Of a DNA stretch of 64,000 nt, positions 1 to 7,461 are shown piece by piece. The first letter of the stretch is position 1. The number at the start of each line of letters is the position of its first letter. The position numbers and the translations under genes were made by a program. Under the pieces are notes generated by a model, which was given only the letters and a program-made list of their open reading frames with translations, was not told the origin of the DNA and did not search any database. Source of the stretch: Alphaproteobacteria bacterium (GTDB lineage: Bacteria > Pseudomonadota > Alphaproteobacteria > UBA9219 > RFNS01); contig WGMR01000003.1 in assembly GCA_016124955.1 (NCBI GenBank), positions 1-64,000 of the forward strand, in the 5' to 3' direction.

Positions 1-219
1 TAGATTCACCCCCAGAAATATTAGCGCAGGCAGCAGCATTCCTCCGATGGCTGCAAGGAATGGAAGTATAATCTGCTCTTTACTGGAAAGAAATCCTTCT
101 ACCGTCTCGCGTTTTAATTCCAACCCGATGAGTAAAAAGAAAAACACCATCAGCATGTCTTTGACCCATACTTTTAGCGGCTCGCTCACAGTTAAATCAC
201 TGTAACTAAATCCAATATG
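1..219 (-). pseudogene. NhaA Na+/H+ antiporter fragment (N-terminal part, runs off left edge)
   Basis: Read on the minus strand from about 219 to 1, this stretch gives an open frame with the hallmark N-terminal region of NhaA. It contains DMLMVFFFLLIGLELKRE, followed by a charged linker and LPFLAAIGGMLLPALIFLG. NhaA exchanges sodium for protons across the inner membrane. The very N-terminus and first helix are absent: the frame instead runs directly in from an unrelated DUF533-like sequence at about 219. The reading leaves the window at position 1, so the downstream end cannot be judged. The piece looks more AT-rich than genes further right. It may be a natural gene fusion remnant or a chimeric assembly end. 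The identity of the fragment is well supported; its status as a functional gene is not. Confidence 0.75.
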
Positions 220-515
220 GCCATCGGCTTTGGCGGCAGCGATCATGGCGCGAATGATGGCGAGAGGAAGCTCTTTATTCGCCGGTGTTGCAGCGTGTGC
301 TGGCAATGCCGCAGCTTGCGATTGATTGCCTGATAGCAATCCTGAAATCAAACCGCTCGCCTGACTAGCCATGCCGGTAGCGGAGGTTTTTACTGCATCC
401 ACCACGCTGGCATTGCCGCCCGCCGCTTGCTGCTGCTGGTAGTTGCCGAAGGCTTTGTACGCCAGCGTTCCAAGCAGCGCCAATCCACCAACTTTTGCCA
501 CGGTTTCTACAGTAG
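220..515 (-). pseudogene. DUF533 (YebE/TerB-like) fragment fused in frame to NhaA
   Basis: The minus-strand frame upstream of the NhaA piece contains VGGLALLGTLAYKAFGNY, a glutamine run, a low-complexity Ala/Ser linker and then ELPLAIIRAMIAAAKADGH. This is the usual order in DUF533 proteins: a glycine-rich membrane-proximal segment, a variable linker, then the start of the TerB-like helical domain. The TerB-like part stops after the AAAKADGH motif and passes without a stop codon into NhaA. The extreme N-terminus is also missing; the frame continues antisense into kdpE as far as an ATG at 585. The family function is unknown. Family assignment comes from recognising the motif pattern. The truncation on both sides is seen directly. 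Confidence 0.6.
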
Positions 516-530
516 CCACCTCTATAAAGC

Positions 531-1069
531 CAGATGTTATTTTGTTAGACCTTGGGCTTCCCGATATTGATGGTAGCGAAGTCATAAAGTCAGTGCGTGA
601 ATGGTCGAAGATTCCAATTATTGTGGTTTCTGTGAGAAATCAGGAGGAAGAAAAAGTCAAAGCCTTCGATTTGGGAGCTAATGATTATGTGACAAAACCT
701 TTTGGAACAGGAGAGCTTCTAGCGCGCATACGCGCTTCTTTGCGCGATGCGATTGTGGCGCAAACGGAAGAAACTACTGTGACCATTGGTGATCTCAGTA
801 TTGATTTGATGAAGCGCATTGTTTCCTTACGGGATGAGCGCATCAAGCTATCACCCAAAGAGTTTAATCTGCTTAAAGTGCTGGCGATGAATGCAGGTAA
901 ATTGTTGACACATAAATATCTCATGCAGCAGGTGTGGGGTGAAGCGCATACAGAAGATAACCAATATTTACGCATCTACATTGCCCAACTCCGCCAGAAG
1001 CTAGAAAAAGACCCGGCGCGGGATCAGTTTATCATTAATGAGCCGGGCGTTGGCTATCGCCTATGGTAA
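531..1069 (+). pseudogene. kdpE: KdpE-type response regulator, N-terminus missing
   Basis: The frame from about 531 encodes the second half of a receiver domain and a complete OmpR/PhoB-type winged-helix DNA-binding domain. It includes LLDLGLPDIDG (phosphoacceptor Asp), IPIIVVSVR, DYVTKPFGTGELLARIRA and a C-terminus ending GVGYRLW. The combination KPDVILLDLGLPD...TGELLARIR is typical of KdpE, which activates the high-affinity potassium transporter operon with KdpD. The first beta strand and the acidic pocket normally found in the first 15 residues are absent; upstream sequence belongs to the oppositely oriented DUF533 piece. No kdpD or kdpFABC is in the window. An ATG at 443 opens the frame but the residues before KPDV do not look like a receiver. 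Without the acidic pocket it should not be phosphorylated normally. Confidence 0.75.
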
Positions 1070-1320
1070 CGGACGAAGTGAACTCACTTTCCGAATTAAC
1101 GCGCATCGAATTGTTCAGATCTGTGCAGCTATATGACAACTTTGTGCAAGATAACGACCCTTACGGTGAGCATGACTTCGGAAAGGTAGTTGTCGGCGGT
1201 CAGGATTTCTTCTGGAAAATCGACTATTACGACAACACCCTTCGCTACGGTTCAGAAAACCCTGCCGACCCGAAGATCACCACCCGCGTACTCACCATCA
1301 TGTTAGCCAGCGAATATTAG
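1063..1320 (+). CDS. DUF3768 family protein, probably 5'-truncated
   Basis: The 85-residue product carries the DUF3768 signature: NDPYGEHDFG near residues 31-40, FFWKIDYYD near 50-58, and a C-terminal TTRVLTIMLASEY. Family members are small soluble proteins of unknown function, often on plasmids and accessory regions of alphaproteobacteria, and usually have roughly 15-25 more N-terminal residues. The ATG overlaps the last codons of the kdpE fragment and has no clear ribosome binding site. The likely reading is a third truncated gene in this patch, joined near 1062. The body of the domain is intact, so it could still be expressed by coupling to the upstream frame. Confidence 0.6.
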   Translation: MVTDEVNSLSELTRIELFRSVQLYDNFVQDNDPYGEHDFGKVVVGGQDFFWKIDYYDNTLRYGSENPADPKITTRVLTIMLASEY

Positions 1321-1335
1321 AAAGCCTCTGGCTTG

Positions 1336-1397
1336 CCCTAGACATGTCCGGGGCATGCCTCAGTTTTGCACCAGGCTGGCCTCAGGCATGTCTAGGG
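1336..1397. repeat. Inverted repeat, 11 bp perfect arms
   Basis: CCCTAGACATG at 1336-1346 is the exact reverse complement of CATGTCTAGGG at 1387-1397, with 40 bases between them. The similarity continues imperfectly inward for about another 11 bases. No T-run follows on either strand, so it does not look like a simple intrinsic terminator. It sits exactly between the fragmented gene patch and the normal genes. It could be a hairpin, a protein-binding site or the remnant of a small mobile element. Confidence 0.55.
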
Positions 1398-1425
1398 GTC
1401 GCACCATGTAACCACCGCGCTTGAA

Positions 1426-1566
1426 TTATGCCGCTACTGGAAGCGGCTCCCATTGAAAATATCTTCCGTTTTTGGCTTCGGGGCACTTGAGTAATTTTCC
1501 CATACATTGTAAAACCTCAAGAAATTGCATCAAGCGGTTCGAAGTTTTTCCGCGCTGGTGCACCAT
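1426..1566 (-). CDS. Possible 46-residue ORF, unknown
   Basis: An ATG at 1566 opens a 46-codon frame ending in TAA at 1426-1428. The product starts MVHQRGKTSNRLMQFLEVLQ, contains a C-P-E-A stretch and ends EPLPVAA. Its codon choice looks coding-like and AT-richer than neighbouring core genes, but there is no evident ribosome binding site and I do not recognise the family. It lies in the spacer between the truncated genes and the P460-like gene, so it may be another remnant. Low confidence that it is expressed. Confidence 0.2.
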   Translation of the reverse strand: MVHQRGKTSNRLMQFLEVLQCMGKLLKCPEAKNGRYFQWEPLPVAA

Positions 1567-1602
1567 AACTGTGGTGATTAGCTCGCATTATTGAGGGTGG
1601 CC

Positions 1603-2538
1603 ATGAAGCAAACCTATTTGATAGCGGCCGTGGTCGTGATGGCGGGCATGATATCCACCGCGCTGCCCGCGCAGGAATATCCCGCGAATGCCTTCAATCG
1701 GCGCGCAATGAATGATATTCGCTTTGATGACTACAAGGGGTTTGAAAAAGACTGGAAGCTGGTCACGGTAACTTTCCGGACGGATATCGGCGAGCAGCGT
1801 TTCGCGTTTGCAAACGAGCTTGCATACAAAACGCTGCTTAGCGGCCAAACAGATTACCCGGATGGTGCGGTATTCGGGAAAGTAGGGGTTGCTGTGGCGG
1901 GCGATGCGGCTTTCAAGGATTCCAAGGTGCCTTCTGGCGCGAGCCGTTACCAGATCATGGTGAGGAACAAGGAAAAGTATGCCGATACGGGCGGTTGGGG
2001 TTATGCGATTTTTAACGCCGATGGGTTGGTTTTAACCAAAAGCCCCGAAGACACGGATAAAGGCATGGCAGGGCTTTGTTATGAATGTCATAAGCTCGTG
2101 ACGGATCGCGGCTATGTTTTTTCCCGCCCGCTTGATCTTTCGCCGGATAACTATCTTGCGGTGCAAAAGGAACTCGGCATTTTGTCGCCCGAATACGATT
2201 TTATCGATTCTGACGTTTCCAAATTGCCCCCGTGGGTTGTCCGTCAATTGCCGGAAGACACGAAAAAGGTTCGCTACCTTAAAAGCGATTTACGTAAGCT
2301 GGTTTTTTCCGGTCCGCTGGTAGAGATAATTCCGGTGCTTGAAGCGGAAGCCGTAAGGTCGAATATGCCCGCCATTGTTATTGGTGATAACAAGGAGGTT
2401 TTTGGTGCGTATATCAATAAAGATGAACCCCTGGCGGACGAACCGGCATGCCAGGAAGGACAAAAACCCTTTGTTACATTCTGGTCGCTTGAGATGACGG
2501 GCATGGGCATGGGTAGAAGCCATTCCTGTCGTTTCTAG
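1603..2538 (+). CDS. Cytochrome P460-like secreted c-type heme protein with C-terminal extension
   Basis: The 311-residue product starts with a signal peptide (MKQTYLIAAVVVMAGMISTA, then LPAQ), so it is probably periplasmic. Residues about 50-150 follow the cytochrome P460 pattern (a YPDGAVFGK-like strand, then YQIMVRNKEKYADTGGWGYA), and a heme-attachment motif C159-Y-E-C162-H163 follows. Known P460 proteins bind a c-type heme cross-linked to lysine and oxidise hydroxylamine or NO; whether this one does cannot be told from sequence. About 145 residues after the heme motif are unusual for a compact P460 and show no domain I recognise. ATG 1603 is preferred over TTG 1591 because GAGGG lies just upstream and the signal peptide begins there. 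Confidence 0.7.
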   Translation: MKQTYLIAAVVVMAGMISTALPAQEYPANAFNRRAMNDIRFDDYKGFEKDWKLVTVTFRTDIGEQRFAFANELAYKTLLSGQTDYPDGAVFGKVGVAVAGDAAFKDSKVPSGASRYQIMVRNKEKYADTGGWGYAIFNADGLVLTKSPEDTDKGMAGLCYECHKLVTDRGYVFSRPLDLSPDNYLAVQKELGILSPEYDFIDSDVSKLPPWVVRQLPEDTKKVRYLKSDLRKLVFSGPLVEIIPVLEAEAVRSNMPAIVIGDNKEVFGAYINKDEPLADEPACQEGQKPFVTFWSLEMTGMGMGRSHSCRF

Positions 2539-2546
2539 GATAATTC

Positions 2547-3038
2547 ATGAAAGTATCATGGCATCAAAAAAGTTTTGAAGGCCTTTCGCGTGATAATCTA
2601 TATGAAGTGTTCCGGCTACGTCAGGCGATCTTCGTTGTCGAGCAACAATGCATATACCCGGATATTGATGGCGCCGATCCTTTGGCGCACCATGTGCTTG
2701 GGTGGGTTGGTGAAGGCGCGGGGCACAAGCTGGTCGCCTATGCGCGGATTGTCCCCTCAGGCGGCTATCATAATTTTCCAGATCCTTCGATCGGCCGGGT
2801 CTGTGTTGATCCGGCTATGCGCGGCAGGGGCATTGCGCGGGCGCTGATGCTTGAAGCCATGAAATGGCTGAATGAGATATATCCGGGCAGCCCGATACGG
2901 CTGCAAGCACAGCAATATCTTGAAAGCTTTTATCAAAGCCTGGGGTTTCAGACCGTCACGCCCCCTTATGACGAGGATGGCATCCCGCATATCGACATGC
3001 TACGACCGGTGCAGAAAACCCTCGATTCTGGTATATAG
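2547..3038 (+). CDS. ElaA-like GNAT acetyltransferase
   Basis: A 163-residue GNAT-fold protein. The N-terminal [17 protein letters not shown] is the characteristic opening of the ElaA family. The acetyl-CoA loop is RGRGIA at 92-97, preceded by the beta-strand GRVCVDP. Family members transfer an acetyl group from acetyl-CoA to a small molecule or protein amine; the physiological substrate of ElaA is not established. It begins 8 bases after the P460-like gene and ends 5 bases before guaA, so all three may share a transcript. Length is as expected for ElaA (about 150 residues). Confidence 0.85.
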   Translation: MKVSWHQKSFEGLSRDNLYEVFRLRQAIFVVEQQCIYPDIDGADPLAHHVLGWVGEGAGHKLVAYARIVPSGGYHNFPDPSIGRVCVDPAMRGRGIARALMLEAMKWLNEIYPGSPIRLQAQQYLESFYQSLGFQTVTPPYDEDGIPHIDMLRPVQKTLDSGI

Positions 3039-3043
3039 GCGCC

Positions 3044-4600
3044 ATGGCAGATACGACCGACCGCATTCTCATCCTCGATTTCGGTTCGCAGGTCACACAG
3101 CTGATCGCGCGCCGCCTCCGCGAATACGGCGTTTACTGTGAAATCCACCCCTTTAACCGCAGCGACGATGACGTAAAGGCCTATAACCCCCGCGGCATTA
3201 TTCTTTCGGGCGGGCCCGCTTCCACCCTTGTTGAAGGCAGCCCGCGCGCGCCGAATGCCGTGTGGGAACTGGGTGTGCCGGTGCTTGGCATTTGCTATGG
3301 CCAGCAAACGATGTGCATGCAGCTTGGCGGCAAGGTGGAAGGCGGGCATGCGCGCGAATTTGGCCGCGCCCACATAACAATCAAGGAAGACAGCAAGCTG
3401 TTTGAAGGCCTGTGGTCCGTGGGCAGCAAGCAGCAAGTGTGGATGAGCCACGGTGACCGCGTCACGCAGCTGCCCGCAGGCTTTAGGGTTTTTGCATCAA
3501 GCGAGGGCGCGCCCTTTGCCATCGCCGGCGATGAGCAGCGCCGTTATTATTCCACCATGTTCCACCCGGAAGTGGTGCATACGCCGGACGGCGGCCGCTT
3601 GCTTGAAAGCTTCGCCAAGAATTTATGCGGTTGCACCAATTCATGGAGCATGAAGGCGTTCCGAAAATCGGAAACCGAGCAAATCCGCAAGCAGGTGGGC
3701 AAAGGCAAGGTTATTTGCGGGCTTTCGGGCGGCGTTGACAGTTCCGTTGCCGCGATCCTGATCCATGAGGCGATCGGCGATCAGCTGACCTGTATTTTCG
3801 TCGATACGGGGATGATGCGGGAAGGGGAGGGGAAGCAGGTCGTCGATCTGTTCCGCAACCACTATAACATTCCGCTTGTCGCGGTCGATGCCTCGAGCGA
3901 ATTTCTTGGCGCGTTGAAAGGTGTTTCCGACCCCGAACAGAAGCGCAAGATCATTGGCGCCAAGTTCATCGATGTGTTCGATAAGGAAGCAAAGAAGGTC
4001 GGCGGCGCCGAATACCTGGCGCAGGGCACGCTATACCCTGACGTGATCGAAAGCGTATCCGTCTTTGGGGGGCCGAGCGAAACCATCAAATCCCACCATA
4101 ATGTCGGCGGCCTGCCCGAACGTATGAACCTCAAGCTGGTCGAGCCGCTGCGCGGACTGTTTAAAGATGAGGTGAGGAGACTCGGGCAAGAGCTTGGATT
4201 ACCGGAAGTTTTTGTTGGCCGTCATCCGTTCCCGGGGCCGGGTCTTGCTATCCGTGTGTTAGGCGAGATCACTGAACCGCAACTGGCGATTTTGCGCAAA
4301 GCAGACGTGATCTATCTCGATGAAATCCGCAAGGCCGGGCTTTACGACAAAATATGGCAAGCCTTCGCGGTATTGACCCCGCTGCGCACCGTGGGTGTGA
4401 TGGGAGATGGCCGTACCTATGATTATGTGTTGGCGCTGCGTGCCGTGACATCGCTGGATGGCATGACGGCGGAAGCCTACCCCTTCGAACATGCGTTTCT
4501 TGCGCAGACGGCGACGCGCATCATCAACGAAGTGAACGGCGTGAGTCGCGTCGTTTATGACGTGACAAGCAAGCCGCCCGGCACGATCGAGTGGGAATAG
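3044..4600 (+). CDS. guaA: GMP synthase (glutamine-hydrolysing)
   Basis: A 518-residue two-module enzyme that converts XMP, ATP and glutamine to GMP in the cytoplasm. The N-terminal class I glutamine amidotransferase has its nucleophile in GICYGQQ (C84) and the His/Glu pair in FHPE (173-176). The ATP-pyrophosphatase module has the PP-loop GLSGGVDSS at 226-234. The C-terminal dimerisation domain contains RHPFPGPGL and ends KPPGTIEWE, the near-invariant GuaA terminus. Length matches the family (about 520). ATG 3044 lies 5 bases after elaA. No guaB is adjacent. Confidence 0.98.
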   Translation: MADTTDRILILDFGSQVTQLIARRLREYGVYCEIHPFNRSDDDVKAYNPRGIILSGGPASTLVEGSPRAPNAVWELGVPVLGICYGQQTMCMQLGGKVEGGHAREFGRAHITIKEDSKLFEGLWSVGSKQQVWMSHGDRVTQLPAGFRVFASSEGAPFAIAGDEQRRYYSTMFHPEVVHTPDGGRLLESFAKNLCGCTNSWSMKAFRKSETEQIRKQVGKGKVICGLSGGVDSSVAAILIHEAIGDQLTCIFVDTGMMREGEGKQVVDLFRNHYNIPLVAVDASSEFLGALKGVSDPEQKRKIIGAKFIDVFDKEAKKVGGAEYLAQGTLYPDVIESVSVFGGPSETIKSHHNVGGLPERMNLKLVEPLRGLFKDEVRRLGQELGLPEVFVGRHPFPGPGLAIRVLGEITEPQLAILRKADVIYLDEIRKAGLYDKIWQAFAVLTPLRTVGVMGDGRTYDYVLALRAVTSLDGMTAEAYPFEHAFLAQTATRIINEVNGVSRVVYDVTSKPPGTIEWE

Positions 4601-4602
4601 CC

Positions 4603-5091
4603 ATGAAGCCATCATTTCTGGTTCTTTGTACCGGAAATTCGGCGCGGTCCATTTTGGCCGAAGCGTTGCTCCGGCATTTGGGCGGCAACAGAATTGACGC
4701 ATTCAGCGCCGGTAGCAAGCCGAACGGAGCGGTCAACCCGCACGCGCTGGCCTTACTGAAGGAAAAAGGCATTGCGGCGGACGGTTTGCGCAGCAAAAGC
4801 TGGGATGAATATACGGGTGAAAATGCGCCGAAGTTTTCTGCCGTTATTACGGTGTGCGATGCCGCGGCGGGGGAAGCGTGTCCGTTATTTTTAGGGGCGC
4901 CGATCAAGGCGCATTGGGGTGTGCCGGACCCGGCGGCTGTTACGGGCAGCAACGCGGCCATCAAGCAGGCTTTCCTCGATACCTATAATGTTATGGCGGC
5001 GCGCTGCGGCAAGTTAATTGCATTGCGGCTCGAAACTATGTCGTCAAATGATTTGAAGCTGGAACTGCAAAGGATAGGCGCCGCAACATGA
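4603..5091 (+). CDS. arsC: Arsenate reductase, low-molecular-weight phosphatase type
   Basis: A 162-residue protein with the LMW phosphatase P-loop C9-T-G-N-S-A-R15-S followed by ILAEALLRHL. It also has the conserved later segment GEACPLFLGAP...HWGVPDPA, typical of thioredoxin-coupled ArsC enzymes such as that of Sinorhizobium meliloti. It reduces arsenate to arsenite in the cytoplasm. ATG 4603 is chosen over GTG 4591 because the protein family begins at MKPSFLVLCTGNS and a purine-rich site precedes it; it starts 2 bases after guaA ends. Its stop overlaps the start of the aquaporin gene (ATGA), so the two are translationally coupled. The partner gene strongly supports an arsenic role over a tyrosine phosphatase. 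Confidence 0.9.
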   Translation: MKPSFLVLCTGNSARSILAEALLRHLGGNRIDAFSAGSKPNGAVNPHALALLKEKGIAADGLRSKSWDEYTGENAPKFSAVITVCDAAAGEACPLFLGAPIKAHWGVPDPAAVTGSNAAIKQAFLDTYNVMAARCGKLIALRLETMSSNDLKLELQRIGAAT

Positions 5092-5753
5092 TGAACAAGA
5101 TCATTGCCGAATTTATCGGAACTTTCCTGTTGCTTGCTGCCATTGTCGGTTCCGGCATCATGGGGGAAACGATTTCCGGCGGGAATACAGGTGTCGCCCT
5201 GCTTATCAATACAGTCTCCACAGGGGCTGCATTATATGTACTGATTACCGTCATCGGGCCGATATCCGGTGCGCATATCAATCCGCTGGTTTCCGCCAAA
5301 TGTCTGATGGAAAAAACCATGACCGCCAAGCTGTTCAGCGCCTATGTGCTGGCGCAGGTTGCGGGTGCGGTTCTGGGCGTAATATTCGCGCATTTGATGT
5401 TTGATGCGCCGCTTGTGCAAATGGGCGTGAAGGACAGAAGCGGCACCGGCATTCTGGTCGCGGAATTTCTCGCGACATTCGGCCTGATCGCGACGATTGT
5501 TCTGGGTGAAAGGTTCTGCAAGGACAAAATCGCGACGCTTGTGGCGTTCTATATTACTTCGGCGTTTTTGTTTACGGCATCAACTTCGTTCGCTAACCCG
5601 GCGGTGACGCTGGCGCGTTCCCTGACGGCGACGTTCGCGGGCATTACCCGGGAATCCGCCGTAGGGTTTTTTGTGGTGCAAGTGCTTGGGCTGATCGCCG
5701 CCATGGCTTTGCTGGGCAACCGTGATACGGCTTCCGGAAAACAGAAAAAATAA
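5088..5753 (+). CDS. aqpS: Aquaglyceroporin of the AqpS type (arsenite channel)
   Basis: A 221-residue integral membrane protein of the MIP family with six predicted helices and the two half-helix motifs: N65-P66-L67 in GAHINPLVSA and N170-P171-A172 in ANPAVTLARS, with the conserved Arg at 177. The first motif is NPL rather than NPA, a variation seen in some MIP proteins. In S. meliloti, AqpS lets arsenite formed by ArsC flow out of the cell. The ATGA overlap with arsC makes the same role likely here. No arsR, arsB or acr3 is next to it. Alternative: a water or small neutral solute channel. Confidence 0.85.
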   Translation: MMNKIIAEFIGTFLLLAAIVGSGIMGETISGGNTGVALLINTVSTGAALYVLITVIGPISGAHINPLVSAKCLMEKTMTAKLFSAYVLAQVAGAVLGVIFAHLMFDAPLVQMGVKDRSGTGILVAEFLATFGLIATIVLGERFCKDKIATLVAFYITSAFLFTASTSFANPAVTLARSLTATFAGITRESAVGFFVVQVLGLIAAMALLGNRDTASGKQKK

Positions 5754-5761
5754 AATTTCTT

Positions 5762-6613
5762 CTATGAATTTTTGACCGTTTTCAGATCGGGCTTCCCGGT
5801 CTTCATGGCATAGGTATGTTCCGTACCTGGGAAGGCGCGGGCGCGCACTTCGGTTGCATAAGCGCTGATCGCCTGTTCGATGGCGTCGCCGATTTGGCCG
5901 TAGAGTTTCACGAATTTCGGCACGCGCGGCGAAAGGCCGAGCATATCCTCCATCACCAGTATTTGTCCGTCACATGCGGCCGAAGCGCCGATGCCGATGG
6001 TTGGAATGGCGATTTGCGTTGTGATGCGTGCCGCGAGCGGTTCGGCAATTGCTTCGAGCACGATGGCGAAGGCGCCAGCCTCGGCGATAGCGCGGGCATC
6101 TTCCTCCAGCGCGGCCCATTCGCTTTGATCGCGGCCCTGCGCCTTGAAGCCGCCAAGTGTGTTGGCGGATTGCGGCGTAAGGCCGATATGCCCCATAACG
6201 GGGATGCCGCGCTCGACAAGAAAACGCACGGTTTCGGCCATACGTTTGCCGCCTTCGATTTTCACCGCGCCGCAATCGGTTTCCTTCATGACACGCGATG
6301 CGTTACGGAACGCGACCGTGGGGCTTTCCTCATACGTACCGAACGGCATATCGACGACGACAAGCGCGTGCTTCGCGCCGCGCACGACGGCGCGCCCATG
6401 CATGGTCATGAGTTCGAGCGGAACGGGGATGGTGCTGTCATAGCCGTGCATCACCATGCCGACGCTGTCGCCGACGAGCAAAAGATCGACGTGGCTGTCG
6501 GCGATCGCGGCCGTGTGCGCGTGGTATGATGTCAGTGCAACGATGGGTTCGCTGCCTTTGCGTTTTGCGATATCGGGTGCGGTCAGCCTTTTGGTATCAG
6601 TTTGCTTGGACAT
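5762..6613 (-). CDS. panB: 3-methyl-2-oxobutanoate hydroxymethyltransferase
   Basis: A 283-residue PanB that transfers a hydroxymethyl group from methylenetetrahydrofolate to alpha-ketoisovalerate, the first committed step of pantothenate and CoA synthesis. Conserved segments include [65 protein letters not shown] and [20 protein letters not shown], spanning the metal site and active-site lid. It converges on aqpS with 8 bases between stops. No panC is adjacent. A short extension at each end explains the length relative to the usual 264-275. Confidence 0.97.
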   Translation of the reverse strand: MSKQTDTKRLTAPDIAKRKGSEPIVALTSYHAHTAAIADSHVDLLLVGDSVGMVMHGYDSTIPVPLELMTMHGRAVVRGAKHALVVVDMPFGTYEESPTVAFRNASRVMKETDCGAVKIEGGKRMAETVRFLVERGIPVMGHIGLTPQSANTLGGFKAQGRDQSEWAALEEDARAIAEAGAFAIVLEAIAEPLAARITTQIAIPTIGIGASAACDGQILVMEDMLGLSPRVPKFVKLYGQIGDAIEQAISAYATEVRARAFPGTEHTYAMKTGKPDLKTVKNS

Positions 6614-6642
6614 TTACCCCTCGCTTCCGGCAGCATAAAATG

Positions 6643-6651
6643 TTATCCACA
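6643..6651 (+). promoter_or_regulatory. DnaA-box-like 9-mer
   Basis: TTATCCACA matches the classical DnaA box exactly. It is isolated: I see no second perfect copy nearby, so it is more likely a DnaA-regulated promoter element or a chance match than part of an origin. It lies 30 bases upstream of panB and about 270 bases upstream of the divergent gene. Confidence 0.4.
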
Positions 6652-6706
6652 GGACGATTAGTATCAAGTTTCTCATATTGCTTGTACTTTTATTGAGCCT
6701 AATTTT

Positions 6707-6714
6707 TTAACCAT
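6707..6714 (+). promoter_or_regulatory. CtrA-like octamer TTAACCAT (copy 1)
   Basis: The octamer TTAACCAT followed by AAA occurs here and again at 6806. This octamer is a known alternative CtrA recognition element in alphaproteobacteria. The repeat of the 11-mer TTAACCATAAA in one 300-base intergenic region is seen directly; binding by CtrA is inference. Confidence 0.4.
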
Positions 6715-6805
6715 AAAGGCAATTGTGTGTTGCTTTGCCGTATTCGGGACGGCATATTGTTGCGGCAACGGATTCTTATACCATCGCTAGCCCTGAAGCC
6801 AGTGA

Positions 6806-6813
6806 TTAACCAT
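6806..6813 (+). promoter_or_regulatory. CtrA-like octamer TTAACCAT (copy 2)
   Basis: Second copy, same orientation, of TTAACCAT followed by AAA, 99 bases after the first and 106 bases before the start codon of the secreted unknown. Its position is suitable for a site acting at that gene's promoter. Confidence 0.4.
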
Positions 6814-6918
6814 AAATGAATGCGCTGCGCCTGTCTTAGATAAACTTTCGGGAATTGCTGCTATTCTGTTAACGCCTCTGGATAGATCGCGCGGTTGCGT
6901 GGCATGGAGCTCAAAGTT

Positions 6919-7458
6919 ATGAAATCGTTTCGTTCGCTTGCCATAGCCGCGCTGGCCTTCGCGCTTGTTGCCGCGCCCGCTCCATCGCAAGCCAAAGGCA
7001 GCTGCTTTTCCGACAATGAAGTCAACGCCGAGCAAACCGTAAGATTGCACAGCGAGCTTATGGTGATTGCGCTGACCTGCCGCTATTCATCCGAAGGTGC
7101 TTCGCTCACCAGCGCATACCAGACATTCACCCGCAAGCATCTTGCGGCGATCCGCGATGCCGAAGGAACCTTGATCAACTATTATCGCGGCGCCGGATCA
7201 CGCGCGCCCGAAAGCAAGGTCGATAAAGTGCGTACGCTGATGGGCAACGAATATTCGCAGCGCGTGGCCGATCTTTCACACGCCAGCTTTTGCGAAAACT
7301 TCCGTGACCGCGTCATGGAAGCCAGCACCTGGTCTGCTTCCCGCCTGAAGCAGGAGCTGAAGGACCTCGCGAGCCGTTATCCGTGCCAGGAAAGCAAGTG
7401 CAAGTTTAAAACCGCCGCCGCCGAGGCGATTGAGCCGGTTGGTAAGAACCATCGCTAA
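6919..7458 (+). CDS. Secreted protein of unknown function, cysteine-containing
   Basis: A 179-residue product with a clear signal peptide (MKSFRSLAIAALAFALVAAP, cleavage probably after SQA). The mature part is helical and polar with five cysteines: one near the mature N-terminus, one in ALTCRYSS, one in SFCENFRD and two in a C-terminal CQESKC. Disulfides in the periplasm are plausible. I do not recognise the family. ATG 6919 is preferred over upstream starts at 6895 and 6904 because GGAG lies 9 bases before it and the signal peptide begins there. It ends 3 bases before livH and could be cotranscribed with it. CtrA-like and DnaA-like motifs lie upstream. Confidence 0.75.
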   Translation: MKSFRSLAIAALAFALVAAPAPSQAKGSCFSDNEVNAEQTVRLHSELMVIALTCRYSSEGASLTSAYQTFTRKHLAAIRDAEGTLINYYRGAGSRAPESKVDKVRTLMGNEYSQRVADLSHASFCENFRDRVMEASTWSASRLKQELKDLASRYPCQESKCKFKTAAAEAIEPVGKNHR

Positions 7459-7461
7459 AAA

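Larger units (their letters stand above)
6614..6918. other. Intergenic region with DnaA-box-like and CtrA-like motifs
   Basis: About 305 bases separate the divergent panB and the secreted unknown at 6919. The stretch is AT-rich and holds TTATCCACA, two TTAACCAT octamers and a further TTAACG (6869-6874). Open frames crossing it (for example on the minus strand 6787-7050) show no coding character. It most likely carries the divergent promoters and regulatory sites. Confidence 0.5.

Noticed and set aside
6643-6813. Chromosome replication origin
   Set aside because: Only one perfect DnaA box, and no dnaA, hemE, parAB or other origin-linked genes nearby.
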